Source: Hyphomicrobiaceae bacterium (GTDB lineage: Bacteria > Pseudomonadota > Alphaproteobacteria > Rhizobiales > Hyphomicrobiaceae). From it: a DNA stretch of 64,000 nucleotides. Made by a program: the position numbers and the translations under genes. Shown here piece by piece: positions 35,844-46,054 of this stretch; position 1 is the first letter of the stretch, and every line of letters begins with the position of its first letter. Location of the stretch: NCBI GenBank assembly GCA_008933705.1, contig WBUN01000026.1:1-64000 (forward strand), in the 5' to 3' direction. Under the pieces are notes generated by a model, which saw only the letters and a program-made list of their open reading frames with translations, was not told the DNA's origin and searched no databases.

Positions 35844-37073
35844 ATGCCTGCCGAGCTCGATCTCATGCCGGTGCCGCGCCGTGTGCTCCTGACCGCAACG
35901 CTGGTCGCCTGTGTGACCGCTGCGCCTGTGCTCGTGCACAACTATCTGCCGGCAGGCTGGCCGCTCGACGTCACGCAGCATGCCGTTGGCCGCGATTTCA
36001 TCAACATCTGGGCAGCGGGCAGGCTCCTGCTGGAGGGCAGTGCCGCAACCCTCTTCGATGTCGAAGGCTACGTTTCGGCGCTGCATCGTCTCTTCGACCC
36101 GGCGCTGCAGCGGCACTTCTGGTCATACCCGCCGACGAGCTTCCTGCTGGCTTTGCCGTTCGGGGCAATGCCGTACGGCGCGGCGCTGGCGTTGTGGACC
36201 ATCGCGGGACTGGCGATGTTCATCGCCGCCGCGCGCATCGCTCTCGAGCCGGCGGCCGCTCGCAGCGTTCTGCCGCTGCTGATCATCGCACCAGCAACCA
36301 TAATAAACATCATTTGCGGGCAGAACGGATTCCTGACCGCTGCACTTCTGGCAGCCGGATTTCTGCTCCTGGAGCGCAGGCCCGTTCTTGCCGGCGTCTT
36401 CCTCGGACTGCTCAGCTACAAGCCGCATCTCGGAATTGTCGTCGCCCCGGCACTCGTCGCGCTCGGCGCGTGGAGGGCAATTGCGGCGGCGACGGCGGCC
36501 GCCCTTGCGCTGGCCCTCGCCTCCGTTATCGCATTCGGCCTCGAGCCGTGGCGCCTGTTCTTGACCGTGACGGTGCCCAATCAGGCGGTCGTGCTTGCCG
36601 CATTCGAGGATGGCTTTCGCTTGATGCTTGTCTCGCCGTACGGCTGGTTTCGCCAGCTCGGCCTGCCGCACGGACTCGCCGCCGGCCTGCAGGGCGCGGC
36701 CGCCCTGGTCACCGTCACCGCCGTCGTCTGGCTGGTCCGAAGCACAAAGGACAGCGACATCGCCCTGGGCTTGGTCGGCCTCGGCGCATTCATCGCCAGC
36801 CCCTATGCCCTCACCTACGACCTTCCCATCGTCGCCCTCGTCATCGCCCGGCTTGCGGTGCGCAACAACGGATGGACGAGCGGAGAAGACTGGCTGCTCG
36901 GGGCTGCTTGGGCTGCGCCGATGCTGGCGATCCCCTTCGTCCTGGCCGGGCTGCCGGTCGCCGCGCCCGTCCTGGCGCTGGCGTTTGCAGCACTGTGCCG
37001 GCGGGTGATATGCGCGGACACGGCACAGAAGCACCCGATTGGACCGTTCATCGCCCTGTGGAGGCGAAGCTAA
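35844..37073 (+). CDS. GT87-type membrane glycosyltransferase (DUF2029)
   Basis: A 409-aa polytopic protein with about ten hydrophobic helices. Early in the first periplasmic loop it has VGRDFINIWAAGRLLLEG, and later YPPTSFLLALPFG, ICGQNGFLTAAL and LSYKPHLGIVV, the hallmarks of the GT87 family (PimE-like mannosyltransferases using polyprenyl-phosphate sugars). A role in envelope glycan or glycolipid assembly is likely, in line with the polysaccharide genes further right. The exact sugar is unknown. Confidence 0.85.
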   Translation: MPAELDLMPVPRRVLLTATLVACVTAAPVLVHNYLPAGWPLDVTQHAVGRDFINIWAAGRLLLEGSAATLFDVEGYVSALHRLFDPALQRHFWSYPPTSFLLALPFGAMPYGAALALWTIAGLAMFIAAARIALEPAAARSVLPLLIIAPATIINIICGQNGFLTAALLAAGFLLLERRPVLAGVFLGLLSYKPHLGIVVAPALVALGAWRAIAAATAAALALALASVIAFGLEPWRLFLTVTVPNQAVVLAAFEDGFRLMLVSPYGWFRQLGLPHGLAAGLQGAAALVTVTAVVWLVRSTKDSDIALGLVGLGAFIASPYALTYDLPIVALVIARLAVRNNGWTSGEDWLLGAAWAAPMLAIPFVLAGLPVAAPVLALAFAALCRRVICADTAQKHPIGPFIALWRRS

Positions 37074-37279
37074 CCCCGCAGGGGGTGGTGACCACCGCAG
37101 GGTGAGCGCTATATCTTGTCCTACGCGGCGACGCCACCCGTATGGTGGCTGCGGCGCGACATTGCGTCACCGCGTCGGTCTTCGGGAAGAGCATGACAGG
37201 GTGCACAGCTACACCTACACACTGAACACGCAACACCGACGGCGCCATTTGGCAATCGCATGAGCGTATGTGCTGACTT

Positions 37280-38254
37280 ATGACGTATCGGTTCAAGTTG
37301 CAGGAGCCCGTTGGGGCCGGGGTGCGGCGTATCGCACTCGAGCAAATCGAGATTGCAGACGAAAAGCTTGCCAGCCAGCGGGATATTGCGACCTGCATCC
37401 ATGATGCGCGGCGCTGCCTGAAGCGGCTGAAGGCGCTGATGCGCCTGGTGCGCCCGGCGCTTGATGATGATGTGTACCGTCGCGAGGCGGCGCGGCTGTC
37501 CGGCGTCGGACGGCTCCTGTCGAGCGAGCGCGACCAGCATGTCATTCGCCAGACCGTAACGAAGCTCGAGAACCGGTTTGGCGCCTTGCCGAATGGTGCC
37601 AGCCAGCGGTTGAAGGAGCTGCTGCAGGTCCAGGCGGCGTCGCTCCTCGGCAGCGAGATGGCGGAGTCCAGGCGGCAGGCCCTGTCCCGCTTGAAGCAGA
37701 CCAGGAGGTTCTTTTCCGGCGCCGGCATAGCCGGCGTGAGGTTCGATCACCTTGCCGACGGCCTGGAGCGCTCATACCGCAAGGCCCGCCGCGCGTTCCG
37801 CACGGCATACGATGAGCCTGCCGACGAGGCCTTCCATGCCTGGCGCAAGTCGGTGCAGTTGCACTGGCGGCATATGCAGCTTCTGTCGCGAGGCTGGCCC
37901 GAAATGCTCACGGCGCGCGCAGGCGAAGCCAAGGAGCTGTCGCGGCTGCTCGGCGACGATCATGATTTTGCAGTGCTGCTGACCTATGTGACCAACCACG
38001 CCGGAGAGGACTTCTCGCCGGACGATCAGGCGGTGCTCTCGTCCCTGTGCAGGTCCTGCCAGGCCGAGCTGCGGGCCTCGGCCAAGCCGCGCGGCAAAAG
38101 GCTGCTTGCGGAATCCGCAACAAGTCTCAGGGACAAGATCGAGCTCTACTGGGAGGCGGCCTGCCGCCTGTCGGCCCTCGCCGCTGCCAAGGAGCAGGAG
38201 GAAAAGCCTGAGCCGAAGGCCGACCTGAAGAGGGTCAGGCGCGGCAGTCGCTGA
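37280..38254 (+). CDS. CHAD domain protein
   Basis: A 324-aa helical protein with the CHAD signature: repeated conserved His and basic residues such as CIHDARRCLKRLKALMRLV (residues ~38-56) and FHAWRKSVQLHWRHMQLL in the second half, then LGDDHDFAVLL. CHAD domains bind inorganic polyphosphate through these basic surfaces. No VTC or CYTH domain is fused here. It stands alone between glycan genes. Confidence 0.9.
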   Translation: MTYRFKLQEPVGAGVRRIALEQIEIADEKLASQRDIATCIHDARRCLKRLKALMRLVRPALDDDVYRREAARLSGVGRLLSSERDQHVIRQTVTKLENRFGALPNGASQRLKELLQVQAASLLGSEMAESRRQALSRLKQTRRFFSGAGIAGVRFDHLADGLERSYRKARRAFRTAYDEPADEAFHAWRKSVQLHWRHMQLLSRGWPEMLTARAGEAKELSRLLGDDHDFAVLLTYVTNHAGEDFSPDDQAVLSSLCRSCQAELRASAKPRGKRLLAESATSLRDKIELYWEAACRLSALAAAKEQEEKPEPKADLKRVRRGSR

Positions 38255-38262
38255 AGGCGCAT

Positions 38263-39549
38263 TCAGCCCGCTGCCCGCTCATGCAGCGTCCAGCCGAGCA
38301 CTGCCACCACAGCCGTGAAGCCGATGGCGGCGATGAACCAAGGCGCCCACAGGCTGAAGCTGGACCCTGCCATCACCGCGCAGCTCGTAAAGGCCGCGTA
38401 CAGGTAGGGCTGCGCACGTTCATCGGCGGCCGCAAGCGACCTCCACAACAAGATCCCGACCCCCAGGAGAAGGAGAGCGCCAACGGCTCCCGTCTCGTAC
38501 CAGGTCTGCAGATAGCCGTTGTGGGTGTGCAGTGCGGACGTACGGAACGTTGTCCCGGGCTCGTATTTCGGCTGGGGATCATGGGGATCGTGCAAAGCGC
38601 GCCCGGATGCAATGCCGATACCGAGGATAGGCGCTTCGCCGATCTGCGCGCTGGCATGCCCCCAGATCACGACGCGGTGGCGCGCGCTCGCGGGCAGCCA
38701 TTCAGCCAGGTGAAGGCCCTTCGAATAGGCGAAGGACGCGGCAGGCACTACGAGAAAGATGGCAGCGATCCATCCAGCGATGACGGCACGCCTGCCGAGG
38801 AGGGGTGAAATCCAGAACAAGGCATAGACGGCCGCGCCGGCGATGAACGCCATCTTGGACGTGGCATGCGAGGAGCGAAAGATCGCCACCAACACCGGCA
38901 ATAGCCCCGCGAGCAGCAGCCCCTTCTGCCGTCGGGAAGCGGAGACCAGCTTGATCAGCAAGACGGCCGGCCAGAACAGAAGCGCAAGCGCCGTGATGCT
39001 GCGGTTGAGAAGATAGGACGGGAACAGAATGACCGCACCATTGACGGTCTCCGTGCGATTGAGGTCGGCGGCCAGCCCATGCACGTAGGGCGCCAGCATC
39101 GCACGTGTCCACTGGCCGTTGAGCACTTCGAAACACACAGCGGCGGAACCAACGATAAAGCCTGCGCAGGCAGCCAAGCCCACCGTGCGAAGGAGCGCGT
39201 TCTCCGAGTCCTGGAGAGCAGACGACGTGATATGCGCCGCGGCGATCGATGTGAAAAGCATGGCCACGCTGGAATAGGCCGCCGCCGGGCTGAGCGACCA
39301 CGTCGCATTGAGCAGCAGATAGAGGGCGGCCAGCATGAGGCCGAGAATTGCGGCAGATGGCCTTTGCAGGCGCAGTCGGCCCTGACGTGCCCACGCCCAT
39401 GTCACCGGAGCAGCGACGGACAGCGGCAGCAGGGCCACCGCAGTCATCGGAGCAATGGCGAAGACCAGGATGCCGCACGCGGTCCAGGCGGCCGTCGCAA
39501 GCAGCATGCGCTCATGACTGTCGGCGAAAGTGGCTGGCGCTTCATTCAT
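38263..39549 (-). CDS. O-antigen ligase/polymerase family protein
   Basis: A 428-aa polytopic membrane protein with about 11 hydrophobic segments and a large periplasmic loop containing HTHNGYLQTWYETGAVG, the catalytic-loop motif of the Wzy_C/WaaL family. It polymerises or ligates surface polysaccharide. It is on the minus strand with the PglF/WbpM-like gene 87 bp upstream. Confidence 0.87.
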   Translation of the reverse strand: MNEAPATFADSHERMLLATAAWTACGILVFAIAPMTAVALLPLSVAAPVTWAWARQGRLRLQRPSAAILGLMLAALYLLLNATWSLSPAAAYSSVAMLFTSIAAAHITSSALQDSENALLRTVGLAACAGFIVGSAAVCFEVLNGQWTRAMLAPYVHGLAADLNRTETVNGAVILFPSYLLNRSITALALLFWPAVLLIKLVSASRRQKGLLLAGLLPVLVAIFRSSHATSKMAFIAGAAVYALFWISPLLGRRAVIAGWIAAIFLVVPAASFAYSKGLHLAEWLPASARHRVVIWGHASAQIGEAPILGIGIASGRALHDPHDPQPKYEPGTTFRTSALHTHNGYLQTWYETGAVGALLLLGVGILLWRSLAAADERAQPYLYAAFTSCAVMAGSSFSLWAPWFIAAIGFTAVVAVLGWTLHERAAG

Positions 39550-39636
39550 CGCGGCAGGCGACCGAAATCCAAAGATTGAAATGCGAGTTGCACCGCCAAA
39601 CGCGGTGCTGAATTTCTCCCAGGCCCGCGCTCGGCC

Positions 39637-41655
39637 TCAACCGACGAGCCTGGCGGGCACATCTTCAGCGGCAGCCTCTGCGCGCGTCTTCGGCGACAGA
39701 TGCCGGACCTCCGGCCGATAGCCTTCGACGGCACGCAGCAATACAGCATGGATCGTCTCCACGTCATTTGTTTCCATTGCCGCGCGCAAGGAGGCAAGGA
39801 CTTCCGCCAGGTCATTCGCTGACAGGCGAGGTTCGTGGTTCTTCAGAATGCGAGGGTGCTCGGTGCGCGACGTGTTCTCGCCCAGCAACAACTCCTCATG
39901 CAGCTTTTCCCCGTCGCGCAAGCCGATGTATTCGATGGCGATGTCGCCATCGGGATGCTGCGCATCGCGCACTTCCAGCCCCATCAGGCGGATCATCGAT
40001 CTGGCCAGATCATCGATCTTCACGGGCTCGCCCATCTCGAGGACGAATACGTCGCCTCCCGTGGCCATGGCGCCCGCCTGGATGACGAGCGAGGCGGCCT
40101 CGGGAATCGACATGAAATAGCGGATCACCTCGCGGTGCGTGACGGTGACCGGGCCGCCGGCCTCGATCTGCCGCCGGAACCTGCGCACGACCGAACCGGA
40201 GCTGTCGAGGACATTGCCGAAGCGCACCATCGTGAAGACGGTGCCTCCGTTAAACTCCGCGGCGCGCGCCTGCAAGACCATCTCGGCCAACCGCTTGCTG
40301 GCGCCCATGATGCTGGTGGGACGGACCGCCTTGTCCGTGGAGATGAGCACGAAGCGCTCCACACCACACTCTTGCGCCGCTTCGGCCACGCAGAGCGTGC
40401 CGAACGTGTTGTTGCGCAGCCCCGCAACAGCATTGTGCTCGACGATAGGCACGTGCTTGAAGGCGGCCGCGTGAAAGATGGTTTGAACGGAATTGGCCTG
40501 CAGCGTCCTGCGAACGAGCGCGCCGTCCAGCACCGAGCCGAGGACAGCAACGATCTCGGGAGGGGCCGCAGCGCCCTGTTCCTTCGCGATGGCCCTCGCT
40601 TTCAGAAGCTCGTGAGCTTCGAGCTCGATCTCGTAAAGCTGGGCTTCGCCCGCCTCGAGCAGGACCAGGCGCCTGGGATCATTGCGCAGGATCTGGCGCA
40701 CCAGCTCCGACCCGATCGAGCCGCCGGCGCCCGTCACCAGCACCGACTTGTTCTTGATGTTGCGCGCAAGAAGATCCGGATTGGGGGGCACGGGATCGCG
40801 CCCGAGCAGATCCTCGGCGTCGACGGGGCGCAGATCGCTGACCGTCACGCGGCCAGCGGCGAGGTCTTCGATGGCGGGAAGCGTCCTCACCCCTACCATC
40901 AAGGTCTCGAGCTGCCTGATGGCCATCTGCCGCTCGCGCCGGTTGGCCTTGGGCATGGCCAGAAGAACTTCCTTCACATCCTTCTGCTCGATGAGCGCCG
41001 CCATCCGCTCCGGCCGGAATACCTTGACGCCCGCGATGTACTGGCCCCACAGCGTGGGGCTCGTGTCGACAAAGCCGATGGTCCTGTACTGGCCCGCGCG
41101 CCGCAAAGCCTCAAGGAGCTGCACGCCGGTCGTTCCGGCCCCATAGATCAGCACGTTCTTCGCTTTCTCGCGCGACCTCCCCGGCAGCTCAACGCCCGTG
41201 CTCATGAGCAGCCAGGCGGCCACCTGCCGGCTTCCCCACACCAGGGCCGAGCCGATGATCGGGTAGAGGATGACGACGGAGCGGGGGATGCCGGGAACGC
41301 CGGAAAGCAGCACGACCAGGGCCCAGAACAATGCGGACAACCCGACCGCGATGACGATGAGCGGGGCGCCCTGAGCGCCGATGTAGCGCGTCACCAACCG
41401 GTAGAGGCCGAATCGAAAAAAGGTCGCAACGCCGATCACGGGCGCCGCACAAAACAGCAGGAAGAGGGGCCAGGTGGGCGCCACGTAGAACTCGCCCAGC
41501 CTGAGGGACATGGCCAGCCAAAGCGCAAAGGTGAGGATGGCAAGGTCGCAGACGGCCAGGATTGTCCGCTTCGGATAGCGCCCAAGGCCGATCAGGGCCA
41601 GGAACACCCTGCGCACGGGGCCTTCGAGCGCCGACAAGACCTCGACCTTGATCAC
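39637..41655 (-). CDS. UDP-sugar 4,6-dehydratase, PglF/WbpM/CapD-like
   Basis: Makes a deoxy-keto nucleotide sugar for surface polysaccharide. The 672-aa protein has four to five N-terminal transmembrane helices, a first Rossmann-like domain (NVLIYGAGTTGVQLLEAL) and the catalytic short-chain dehydrogenase domain with SVLVTGAGGSIGSELVRQI. In the active-site region, LISTDKAVRPTSIMGASKR carries the Ser and Lys typical of the membrane-bound family. The start is GTG 41655. Transcribed divergently from ugd. Confidence 0.9.
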   Translation of the reverse strand: MIKVEVLSALEGPVRRVFLALIGLGRYPKRTILAVCDLAILTFALWLAMSLRLGEFYVAPTWPLFLLFCAAPVIGVATFFRFGLYRLVTRYIGAQGAPLIVIAVGLSALFWALVVLLSGVPGIPRSVVILYPIIGSALVWGSRQVAAWLLMSTGVELPGRSREKAKNVLIYGAGTTGVQLLEALRRAGQYRTIGFVDTSPTLWGQYIAGVKVFRPERMAALIEQKDVKEVLLAMPKANRRERQMAIRQLETLMVGVRTLPAIEDLAAGRVTVSDLRPVDAEDLLGRDPVPPNPDLLARNIKNKSVLVTGAGGSIGSELVRQILRNDPRRLVLLEAGEAQLYEIELEAHELLKARAIAKEQGAAAPPEIVAVLGSVLDGALVRRTLQANSVQTIFHAAAFKHVPIVEHNAVAGLRNNTFGTLCVAEAAQECGVERFVLISTDKAVRPTSIMGASKRLAEMVLQARAAEFNGGTVFTMVRFGNVLDSSGSVVRRFRRQIEAGGPVTVTHREVIRYFMSIPEAASLVIQAGAMATGGDVFVLEMGEPVKIDDLARSMIRLMGLEVRDAQHPDGDIAIEYIGLRDGEKLHEELLLGENTSRTEHPRILKNHEPRLSANDLAEVLASLRAAMETNDVETIHAVLLRAVEGYRPEVRHLSPKTRAEAAAEDVPARLVG

Positions 41656-42004
41656 GCCACATCCATCGCAATTGTTTAAGGGCTGATCCGCCCCCGGATG
41701 CCCGAGAACGGCCGGCCAAAATGCCGGTCGTCAATGTGCCCAGCCACTTTCCACCCACTCACAGTAACCATATCCTTCATTATGAACGCTGTGAACCGAC
41801 CAAGATGGCCCCTGCCCATTCCTTCCCGCCGAGAGCGGGTGGCAATGGTGGTACGCGCGAATTGTGACACCTGCAGGGTTCCACTGGTTGCTGCGTGTAT
41901 CGGCAACGGCATTCGTCCACAATGACGCACAAGGGTGACGGTGGCGGCGGCCAAGCCTATGAAGGACTGAACGCAGGAATGGAAGCGGCCGTGGGAAGAC
42001 GCAA
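41656..42004. other. 349-bp divergent intergenic region
   Basis: Separates the dehydratase gene from ugd and must hold both promoters. It contains a patch around ATCCTTCATTATGAAC (41770-41785) that is AT-richer than its surroundings, and GGCGGCGGCC-type repeats near ugd. Short open frames here lack ribosome sites and family features. No clear operator was found. Confidence 0.5.
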
Positions 42005-43342
42005 ATGCGCGTAGCAATCATCGGTTGCGGCTACGTCGGCCTGGTCTCCGGCGCCTGCATGGCCGACTTCGGCCATGTCGTGACCTGCGTCGACAAGGAC
42101 GCCGCCAAGATCGCGGCCCTCCAGCGCGGAGAGATGCCGATATTCGAGCCCGGCCTTGGCGACCTCGTGGCCAAGAACGTGCGCGAACGGCGATTGCTCT
42201 TCACCCCCGATCTGGTCGAGCCCGCCAAGACGGCCGACGTCATCTTCATCGCCGTGGGAACACCCTCCCGCCCGGCCGACGGATTGGCGGATCTGACCTA
42301 CGTGTATCAGGCCGCGCGCGAGATTGCCGACGCCATGGTCGGCTACAAGGTCATCGTCAACAAGTCGACCGTTCCGGTCGGCACGGGCGACGAGATCACG
42401 AGGATCATCTGCGAAGCCCGGCCAGGGGCGGCTTTCGCCGTCGTCTCCAATCCGGAATTCCTGCGCGAAGGGGCCGCCATTGCCGACTTCATGCAGCCCG
42501 ATCGCATCGTCATCGGCACCAGCGACGAGCGCGCCCGCAGGATCATGAGCGAGCTCTATCGCCCCCTCGTCGCAGCCAATGCGCCGATCCTGTTCACCGA
42601 GCGCAGGGGAGCCGAGCTCATCAAGTATGCGGCGAACGCCTTTCTCGCCACCAAGATCACGTTCATCAACGAGATTGCCGACCTGTGCGAGAAGGCAGGA
42701 GCAAACGTTCAGGAGGTGGCGCGCGGAATCGGGCTCGACGACAGGATCGGACCGAAATTCCTCAACGCGGGACCGGGTTACGGCGGCTCCTGCTTCCCAA
42801 AAGACCTGCAGGCGCTCATGCGGACGGGACTGGACTTCGGTGCACCTATCCGCTCGATCGAGACCATCATAGCCATCAACGACCAGCGCAAGCGCGCCAT
42901 GGCCCGCAAGATCATTGCCGCATGCGGCGGCAACGTCAGGGGCAGCACGCTCGCAATCCTCGGCCTGACCTTCAAGCCCAACACCGACGACATGCGCGAG
43001 GCACCCTCGGTGCCTATCATCACCGCGCTGCAGGATGGCGGCGCCAACATCCGCGCCTACGACCCCGAAGGCATGAAGCATGCCCAGGCCGTGCTGCAGG
43101 GTGTGGAGTATGCCGACGACCCGTACGCCTGCATCAAGGGAGCCGATGCCCTCGTCATCATGACGGAGTGGGACGTGTTCCGGAAACTCGACCTCGTGCG
43201 CGCCAAGTCCCTGCTCCGGCAGCCGATTGCCATCGACCTGCGCAACATCTATCAACCCGACGAGATGCAGCGCCTGGGCTTCACCTACGTCAGCGTCGGC
43301 CGCTCGCCGGTCGCGCAGCCGGCGCTTGCTGCCGCGAAGTGA
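42005..43342 (+). CDS. UDP-glucose/GDP-mannose dehydrogenase
   Basis: NAD-dependent oxidation of UDP-glucose to UDP-glucuronate (likely), feeding exopolysaccharide synthesis. The 445-aa protein has the N-terminal NAD motif GCGYVGLVSGACMADFGH, the central ANAFLATKITFINEIADLCE helix and the catalytic cysteine in GYGGSCFPKDLQAL. The C-terminal domain has LGLTFKPNTDDMREAPS. Closest by resemblance to Ugd/RkpK. Confidence 0.92.
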   Translation: MRVAIIGCGYVGLVSGACMADFGHVVTCVDKDAAKIAALQRGEMPIFEPGLGDLVAKNVRERRLLFTPDLVEPAKTADVIFIAVGTPSRPADGLADLTYVYQAAREIADAMVGYKVIVNKSTVPVGTGDEITRIICEARPGAAFAVVSNPEFLREGAAIADFMQPDRIVIGTSDERARRIMSELYRPLVAANAPILFTERRGAELIKYAANAFLATKITFINEIADLCEKAGANVQEVARGIGLDDRIGPKFLNAGPGYGGSCFPKDLQALMRTGLDFGAPIRSIETIIAINDQRKRAMARKIIAACGGNVRGSTLAILGLTFKPNTDDMREAPSVPIITALQDGGANIRAYDPEGMKHAQAVLQGVEYADDPYACIKGADALVIMTEWDVFRKLDLVRAKSLLRQPIAIDLRNIYQPDEMQRLGFTYVSVGRSPVAQPALAAAK

Positions 43343-43352
43343 GCATTGGCCC

Positions 43353-44399
43353 ATGAACGCACCACCCGGCCCGGCCCAGCCCGGACCTCGTCCGCCCGGC
43401 CATCCGGCGGCGCGCAGCGGCCGCATCGGCGTGCTGCTGCTCAACCTCGGCACGCCCGATGGCACGGGCTATTGGCCCATGCGGCGCTACCTGAAGGAGT
43501 TCCTCTCCGACCGGCGCGTGGTCGAAGAGCCGCGCTGGAAGTGGTGGCCGATCCTGAACCTGATCATCCTCACCGTGCGCCCCGGCAAGAGGGGCAGGGA
43601 CTACGACAAGATCTGGAACCGGGAACGCAACGAGGGGCCGCTGAAGACCATCACCCGCTCCCAGGCCGAGAAGCTCGCTGCTGTGCTTGGCGGCGCACGC
43701 ATCGAGGTCGACTGGGCGATGCGCTACGCCAACCCGACCACGACCGAGCGTATTGTAAGCCTTCAAGCCAGAGGATGCGACCGCCTGCTCCTTGTCCCGC
43801 TGTACCCGCAGTACGCCGCAGCAACCACCGCCACGGCGTGCGATCAGGCCTTCCGCGCTCTGATGCAGATGCGTTGGCAGCCCGCGGTGCGCGTCGCTCC
43901 CCCCTACTATGACGATCCGGTCTACGTCGAAGCAGTGGCCTCATCGATGCGCGCGCACCTCGCCACGCTCGGTTTCGAGCCGGAGGCATTGATCGCCTCG
44001 TTCCATGGCATGCCGCAGAAATACCTGGAGCTGGGCGACCCCTACCACTGCCAGTGCCAAAAGACGTCGCGCCTCGTGCGCGAGGCGCTCGGCTGGCCCG
44101 CGGACCGCTGGCACACGACGTTCCAGTCACGCTTCGGCACTGCCCCGTGGCTGCAGCCCTATACGATCGACACGGTCGAGCGGCTGGCCAAGTCCGGCGT
44201 CAAGCGGCTGGCGGTCGTGGCGCCGGGATTTTCGGCTGATTGCCTGGAAACCCTCGAGGAGCTCGACATGGAGAACCGGGCGGTATTCGAGGCGCACGGC
44301 GGAGAGAGGTTCGCCTACATACCCTGCCTCAACGACAGCGCGCCTGGACTGAGGGTGATCGAGGCCGTGGTGCGCCGGGAGCTGATGGGCTGGGTGTAG
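43353..44399 (+). CDS. hemH: Ferrochelatase
   Basis: Inserts ferrous iron into protoporphyrin IX, the last step of heme synthesis. The 348-aa protein has LLNLGTPDG near the N-terminus, the catalytic His in ASFHGMPQKY, the FQSRFG motif and the late acidic LEELDMENR segment. ATG 43353 was chosen although it gives a proline-rich leader of about 20 residues. It follows ugd by 10 bp and may share its transcript. Confidence 0.95.
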   Translation: MNAPPGPAQPGPRPPGHPAARSGRIGVLLLNLGTPDGTGYWPMRRYLKEFLSDRRVVEEPRWKWWPILNLIILTVRPGKRGRDYDKIWNRERNEGPLKTITRSQAEKLAAVLGGARIEVDWAMRYANPTTTERIVSLQARGCDRLLLVPLYPQYAAATTATACDQAFRALMQMRWQPAVRVAPPYYDDPVYVEAVASSMRAHLATLGFEPEALIASFHGMPQKYLELGDPYHCQCQKTSRLVREALGWPADRWHTTFQSRFGTAPWLQPYTIDTVERLAKSGVKRLAVVAPGFSADCLETLEELDMENRAVFEAHGGERFAYIPCLNDSAPGLRVIEAVVRRELMGWV

Positions 44400-44572
44400 G
44401 CCCGGTGCCTTAGTTCGGCTCGAAAAGTTGCATAGGATTTCTACTTGGCGTTGTTTCTGAATTCATCCTTCATCCACCTGTCCTTTACCAGTAATTCGCA
44501 CTCGTGCCTTAAAACTCGCCTACTCTAGTTGCTGTATCCTGGGGCGGGCTGCAGGTTAAATCGGGTGACGCA

Positions 44573-45562
44573 ATGGGCAATCTATTTGGTGGCTTCGAAA
44601 TCTTCGGCTTGCTGCTGATCGCGCTCGCCGCCGCCGCGCTGTGGTCCACGGTCAAGATGGTGCCGCAGGGCTACAACTACACGGTCGAAAACTTCGGCCG
44701 CTACACGCGCACGCTCAGTCCCGGCCTTCACATCCTCATCCCGGTCATGGAGCGCGTCGGCGCCAAGATGAACATGAAGGAGCAGGTGATCGACATCCCC
44801 TCGCAGGACATCATCACTCGCGACAACGCCATGGTCACCGTGGACGGCGTCAACTTCTACCAGGTGCTGAACGCTGCCAAGGCCGCCTATGAGGTGGATC
44901 GGCTTGAAGCCGCGATCGTCAATTTGACGATGACCAACATCCGCACTGTGATGGGCTCGATGGATCTCGACGAGCTTCTTTCCAATCGCGACACCATCAA
45001 CGCCAAGCTACTGCAGGTGGTCGATGCGGCCACGGAATCCTGGGGCGTGAAGGTCACCCGCATCGAGATCAAGGACATCGCGCCCCCACGTGATCTCGTA
45101 GACAGCATGGCGCGGCAGATGAAAGCCGAGCGCGACAAACGTGCGCAGATCCTCGAATCTGAGGGATTGCGCCAGGCCGCAATCCTCAAGGCCGAAGGTG
45201 AAAAGCAGGCGGTGATGCTGGCAGCAGAGGGCCGCAAAGAGGCGGCGTTCCGCGACGCCGAGGCACGCGAGCGTTTTGCCCAAGCGGAAGCCAAGGCGAC
45301 AGAAATGGTAAGCGAGGCCATTTCCAAGGGCAACGTTCAGGCGATCAACTACTTCGTCGCCAATAACTATGTGAAAGCCCTGGAGGCGATTGCCAAATCG
45401 CCCAACCAAAAGGTTCTGATGATGCCGCTCGAGGCCTCTTCGGTTATCGCCTCCCTGGCCGGCCTTGCGGAAATCACCAGCGAAGCCTTCGGCAAGAACG
45501 GCGCCGGTGGGGCACAACCCACGCAGAGCACGCGGCGCTCGGGCGCGGTGCCACAGGTCTGA
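44573..45562 (+). CDS. SPFH-domain membrane protein (QmcA/paraslipin-like)
   Basis: A 329-aa protein with one N-terminal transmembrane helix (about 5-27), then the SPFH/band-7 domain (VPQGYNYTVENFGRYTRTL, ALMVTVDGVNFYQV-like region) and a long charged coiled coil from about 175 to 250. Such proteins form ring-like cages in the membrane and act with NfeD partners on membrane order and protein quality. Two nfeD genes follow directly, as in typical operons. Confidence 0.9.
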   Translation: MGNLFGGFEIFGLLLIALAAAALWSTVKMVPQGYNYTVENFGRYTRTLSPGLHILIPVMERVGAKMNMKEQVIDIPSQDIITRDNAMVTVDGVNFYQVLNAAKAAYEVDRLEAAIVNLTMTNIRTVMGSMDLDELLSNRDTINAKLLQVVDAATESWGVKVTRIEIKDIAPPRDLVDSMARQMKAERDKRAQILESEGLRQAAILKAEGEKQAVMLAAEGRKEAAFRDAEARERFAQAEAKATEMVSEAISKGNVQAINYFVANNYVKALEAIAKSPNQKVLMMPLEASSVIASLAGLAEITSEAFGKNGAGGAQPTQSTRRSGAVPQV

Positions 45563-45595
45563 CGTCGCAAAGGACATCAGTGTCGGGGAGCTTAC

Positions 45596-46054
45596 ATGCA
45601 ATCCTTCTTTCCTCTGCTCGGCAGCCTCGGATTGTGGAGCTGGCTGATCCTCGCGTTGCTGCTCTTCATCCTGGAGACCATGGTCCCAGGGGTCCACTTC
45701 CTGTGGTTCGGCATCGCAGCGCTGGTCGTCGGCGTGGTCGCCTGGGCCACCGGCATGACCTGGCCATGGCAACTCATCGCCTTCGGCGTCATTTCGGTGC
45801 TGACCGTGTTCTGGGTCCGCCGCTTCTACCGGGCAGAGGCGGCGCAGAGCGATCTGCCCGATCTCAATGTGCGCGGTCAGCAGTATGTCGGCCGCTCCCT
45901 TGTGGTCGAGCAGGCGATACAGAACGGCCGCGGCAAGGTCCGCGTCGGCGACACCTTGTGGCAGGCTGAAGGCCCGGACGCACCGGCCGGCACGCGCGTC
46001 ACCGTGACGGCCGCAAGGGGAACCGTTCTGGTGGTGGAGCGTGCATCGGCATGA
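45596..46054 (+). CDS. NfeD family protein (first of two)
   Basis: A 152-aa partner of the SPFH protein, with two to three N-terminal hydrophobic helices (about 8-70) and a C-terminal OB-fold domain (VGRSLVVEQAIQNGRGKVRV, then GDTLWQAEGPDAPAG). GGGGAG precedes the ATG. It ends 14 bases inside the next nfeD gene. Confidence 0.88.
   Translation: MQSFFPLLGSLGLWSWLILALLLFILETMVPGVHFLWFGIAALVVGVVAWATGMTWPWQLIAFGVISVLTVFWVRRFYRAEAAQSDLPDLNVRGQQYVGRSLVVEQAIQNGRGKVRVGDTLWQAEGPDAPAGTRVTVTAARGTVLVVERASA

Noticed and set aside
37121-37750. A 209-codon minus-strand frame opposite the CHAD gene
   Set aside because: It mirrors the CHAD coding frame, starts inside it and has no ribosome site or family features.
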